DNA from: Betaproteobacteria bacterium
GTDB taxonomy: Bacteria; Pseudomonadota; Gammaproteobacteria; Burkholderiales; SG8-39
DNA: 20,746 nucleotides
Reading direction: 5' to 3'
NCBI GenBank assembly: GCA_019237595.1
Contig: JAFAGU010000386.1
Coordinates: forward strand, 1 to 20,746
Shown here: positions 18,968 to 20,746 of the stretch, piece after piece
How positions within the stretch are numbered: the first letter of the stretch is position 1
Layout: each line of letters starts with the position of its first letter
Position numbers and translations under genes: made by a program
The notes under the pieces: model-generated
What the model was told of the DNA's origin: nothing
The model's input: only the letters and a program-made list of their open reading frames with translations
The model's database searches: none

Positions 18968-20197
18968 TTAGCCGACCGACCCGGCTCGGCCGTCGAAACG
19001 CGACAGTCCGAAAGGACTACCCAGGAGCGCCTCGTAGGCCGCCAGGAGCTTCGGCGCCTCGTAGCGCCACTCGAGCTCGTTCTCGACGCGCCGGCGGCCG
19101 AATTCGCCCATGGCCGCTCTTTTTTGGGGGTTTTCCATCAATTCCAGAATCCTCAATGCGAAGTCGGCGGGGTCGTTGCGCTTCGCGTAGAGCGAGGCCT
19201 CGCGCGCCGAGAAGCGGCCCTCCACGAGGTCGAACTGGACGATGGGTTTCCCGAGTGCCATGTACTCCATGATCTTGTTCATAGTCGAGATGTCGTTCAT
19301 GTCGTTCGCGACATCCGGGTTCACGCATACATCGGCGGTATTGAGCATGGCGAGCAGCTCGGCATCGGAGACGCGGCCGGTGAAGGTCACGTAGTCGGCC
19401 ACGCCCAGGGTCTTCGCCAGGTCCTTCATCTCCTGCAGCGACGTGCCTCCGCCGACGAGGCCGAAATGAATGTCGGTTCGCTTTTTTTCCTTCACGAGAA
19501 CTTCAACACTCTTCAAAAGCAGGTCGATTCCTTCTTGCTTCCCCATGACGCCGACATAGCCGACCAGGTACTTGCGCCCCTTCTTCAGCGAGGGAACCGG
19601 CGGCACGATCTTCATGCGCTCGAGGCTCGGGCCGCTGCGCACGACGAAGACGCGCTGCGGCGGCATGCCGCCGCGGCCGATGGCGATGCGGCGGTAAGAC
19701 TCGTTGGTCGCGATCGAGACGTCGGCGAAGCGGAAGGTCCAGTCCTCGAGCGCGAGCATCACCCGGTACAGGAAGCCGCGGCGCCCGAACTTCGCCTCGT
19801 AGAGCTCCGGGTTCGCGTCGTGGTGGTCGAAGAGGAACTTCTTGCCGAAGAGCTTGTAGAAGGCGCCGATGAGGAAGAAGAGGTCCGGCGGGTTGCAGGC
19901 GTGGATGGCGTCGAAGCCCTTCTTGAACAGCACCCTCAGCGAGAGGTAGAACGTGAACGCTAGCGCCGCGGAATATTCGACCAGGTATCCGAGGGCGCCC
20001 TCGCCTTCGGCCGGCAGGTCGTAGCGCCAGATGTCGATGCCGTCGATCGACTCGAAGTGCTTCTCGCAGCCCTTGCCGGTCGGGCAGATGATCGAGACCT
20101 CGTAGCCTGCGGCGCGCAGCGTCGTCGCCTCCTGCCAGACGCGCCGGTCGAACGGGCTCGGCAAGTTCTCGACGAGGATCAGGACGCGGCGTGCCAT
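18968..20197 (-). CDS. GT4-family glycosyltransferase
   Basis: This 409-residue GT-B retaining glycosyltransferase transfers a sugar from a nucleotide donor to a growing glycan on the cytoplasmic face. The N-terminal domain begins RRVLILVENLPSPFDRRVWQE and includes HACNPPDLFFLIG and DHHDANPELYEA. The C-terminal donor domain has VGYVGVMGKQEGIDLLL, VTFTGRVSDAELLAML and NDISTMNKIMEYMALGKPIV, the Glu-rich GT4 motif. The ATG at 20197 is preferred because GAGGGG lies 8 nt upstream; the GTG at 20206 would be too close to it. Donor and acceptor cannot be read from sequence. The GDP-mannose dehydrogenase upstream suggests uronic acid or mannose chemistry. Confidence 0.94.
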   Translation of the reverse strand: MARRVLILVENLPSPFDRRVWQEATTLRAAGYEVSIICPTGKGCEKHFESIDGIDIWRYDLPAEGEGALGYLVEYSAALAFTFYLSLRVLFKKGFDAIHACNPPDLFFLIGAFYKLFGKKFLFDHHDANPELYEAKFGRRGFLYRVMLALEDWTFRFADVSIATNESYRRIAIGRGGMPPQRVFVVRSGPSLERMKIVPPVPSLKKGRKYLVGYVGVMGKQEGIDLLLKSVEVLVKEKKRTDIHFGLVGGGTSLQEMKDLAKTLGVADYVTFTGRVSDAELLAMLNTADVCVNPDVANDMNDISTMNKIMEYMALGKPIVQFDLVEGRFSAREASLYAKRNDPADFALRILELMENPQKRAAMGEFGRRRVENELEWRYEAPKLLAAYEALLGSPFGLSRFDGRAGSVG

Positions 20198-20209
20198 CGT
20201 CGCCACCCC

Positions 20210-20434
20210 TCAGGCCGCGAGCTTGTTTTCCTGCAGGTAGGAGAGCTCGACCTGCACCGTCATGAAGTCCGTAGGCCGCTCGCCGTTGCCGCACACCCAG
20301 ACCGTCGCGGGCTCCTCGCTGCGGACCTTCTGCCAGTCCACCGCGGTGAAGCCGTTCCAGGCATGCTCGTAGCTCGTCCCGTCGCCCCGGCCGTAGCCGC
20401 CGTCCCGCGCCGGCCGAACATAAAAGATGCGCAT
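20210..20434 (-). CDS. Truncated beta-helix N-terminal domain protein
   Basis: This 74-residue product begins MRIFYVRPARDGGYGRGDGT, continues SYEHAWNGFTAVDW and reaches TVWVCGNG. This is the opening segment of right-handed parallel beta-helix (pectate-lyase-like) secreted proteins, which normally continue for several hundred residues. Here the frame ends soon after, with a charged tail (ELSYLQENKLAA). GGGAG 8 nt before the ATG at 20434 is a fair ribosome binding site. It sits 16 nt after the dehydrogenase gene and 12 nt before the glycosyltransferase. It may be a remnant of a larger gene or a stand-alone small protein. No signal peptide is visible. Confidence 0.65.
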   Translation of the reverse strand: MRIFYVRPARDGGYGRGDGTSYEHAWNGFTAVDWQKVRSEEPATVWVCGNGERPTDFMTVQVELSYLQENKLAA

Positions 20435-20450
20435 CGTGGATCTCCCGCGC

Positions 20451-20746
20451 TTACCAGCAGATGCCTTCGTACACGCCGAGCACCGTTCGCGAGTCGCACA
20501 CGCGCACGAAATCGATGATCGTCTGCCCGTCGCCCACTCGCCGCGGCACATCCGCGAACTCGGGCGCGGCGTTGCCGATCACGATCGTGCGCCCGTGGGC
20601 GAGCACCTCGTCGATGGAGTCCACCATGAGGCGCGAGATGTGCGGGATGCGGTTGAGGATGTAGTCCTTGTTCGCGCCATGCAGCGCCGCGAGGCTCACG
20701 TTGCGGTCGTAGATCCTCAGGTCATAGCCCTTGCCGAGCAGGCGCT
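20451..20746 (-). CDS. algD: GDP-mannose 6-dehydrogenase, C-terminal part
   Basis: The last 98 codons of a UDP-glucose/GDP-mannose dehydrogenase family enzyme run in from the right edge; the start lies outside the window. The sequence includes GKGYDLRIYDRN, LAALHGANKDYILNRIPHIS and TIVIGNAAPEFADV, and ends in VYEGICW. The HGANKxYI and YxGICW motifs are typical of AlgD-type enzymes, which oxidise GDP-mannose to GDP-mannuronate for alginate-like polymers. Other nucleotide-sugar dehydrogenases cannot be fully excluded without the NAD and catalytic domains. It heads the visible part of the minus-strand operon. Confidence 0.88.
   Translation of the reverse strand, partial: RLLGKGYDLRIYDRNVSLAALHGANKDYILNRIPHISRLMVDSIDEVLAHGRTIVIGNAAPEFADVPRRVGDGQTIIDFVRVCDSRTVLGVYEGICW

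Noticed and set aside
18428..19963. 511-codon plus-strand frame opposite SxtJ and the glycosyltransferase
   Set aside because: Antisense shadow; the minus-strand genes carry strong family motifs.
20198..20206. GTG start of the glycosyltransferase at 20206
   Set aside because: The GAGGGG site almost touches this GTG but is well spaced from the ATG at 20197.

Overview
The window is very GC-rich, densely packed with genes and lacks tRNA, rRNA, CRISPR or transposon signatures. The gene families (GspG/F/E plus PilM/N/O/P-like proteins, PIG-L, WbqC, FemAB-like, SxtJ/DUF5989/carbamoyltransferase, GDP-mannose dehydrogenase) and the codon use fit a Betaproteobacterium, perhaps Burkholderiales-like. 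That placement is inference, since no phylogenetic marker lies in the window.

Region 1 (3-10384, + strand) is one apparent operon. It opens with the 3' part of a secreted Ig-like/polysaccharide-lyase protein whose stop codon overlaps the ribosome binding site of gspG. Then follow gspF, gspE, a PilM-like actin-fold protein, PilN-, PilO- and PilP/GspC-like proteins, a lipoprotein TPR-secretin (GspD-like) and three further pseudopilins. Most junctions overlap (TTGA, TGATG or about 14-20 nt) and several genes start with TTG or GTG. The machine is a type II secretion/type IV pilus hybrid: GspG-type pseudopilins, but a PilMNOP-style platform instead of GspL/M. The lyase is a plausible dedicated cargo.

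Region 2 (10385-10765) holds no large gene. It has about 130 nt of closely packed hairpins, two with GNRA tetraloops, ending in a strong intrinsic terminator at 10516-10544. A possible 46-residue membrane protein follows. I could not match the RNA to a known family.

Region 3 (10766-15253) is a set of short transcription units in alternating directions: PIG-L deacetylase and WbqC-like protein (-), serine-acetyltransferase-like protein (+), FemAB/GNAT-like protein (-), metallophosphoesterase (+) and a small HTH-like protein (-). All three convergent junctions are overlapping or nearly so, and each carries an inverted repeat around the stop codons. The two divergent intergenic regions share an 18-bp motif (17/18 identical).

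Region 4 (15273-20746, - strand) is a polysaccharide biosynthesis/decoration operon. In transcription order it runs: GDP-mannose dehydrogenase (C-terminal part), a truncated beta-helix leader protein, a GT4 glycosyltransferase, SxtJ, DUF5989, carbamoyltransferase and an SGNH hydrolase. The HTH gene of region 3 follows in the same direction.

Read together, the window looks like an exopolysaccharide locus with sugar oxidation, glycosyl transfer, deacetylation, acylation and carbamoylation functions, next to a secretion system whose first gene encodes a polysaccharide-degrading or polysaccharide-binding protein.
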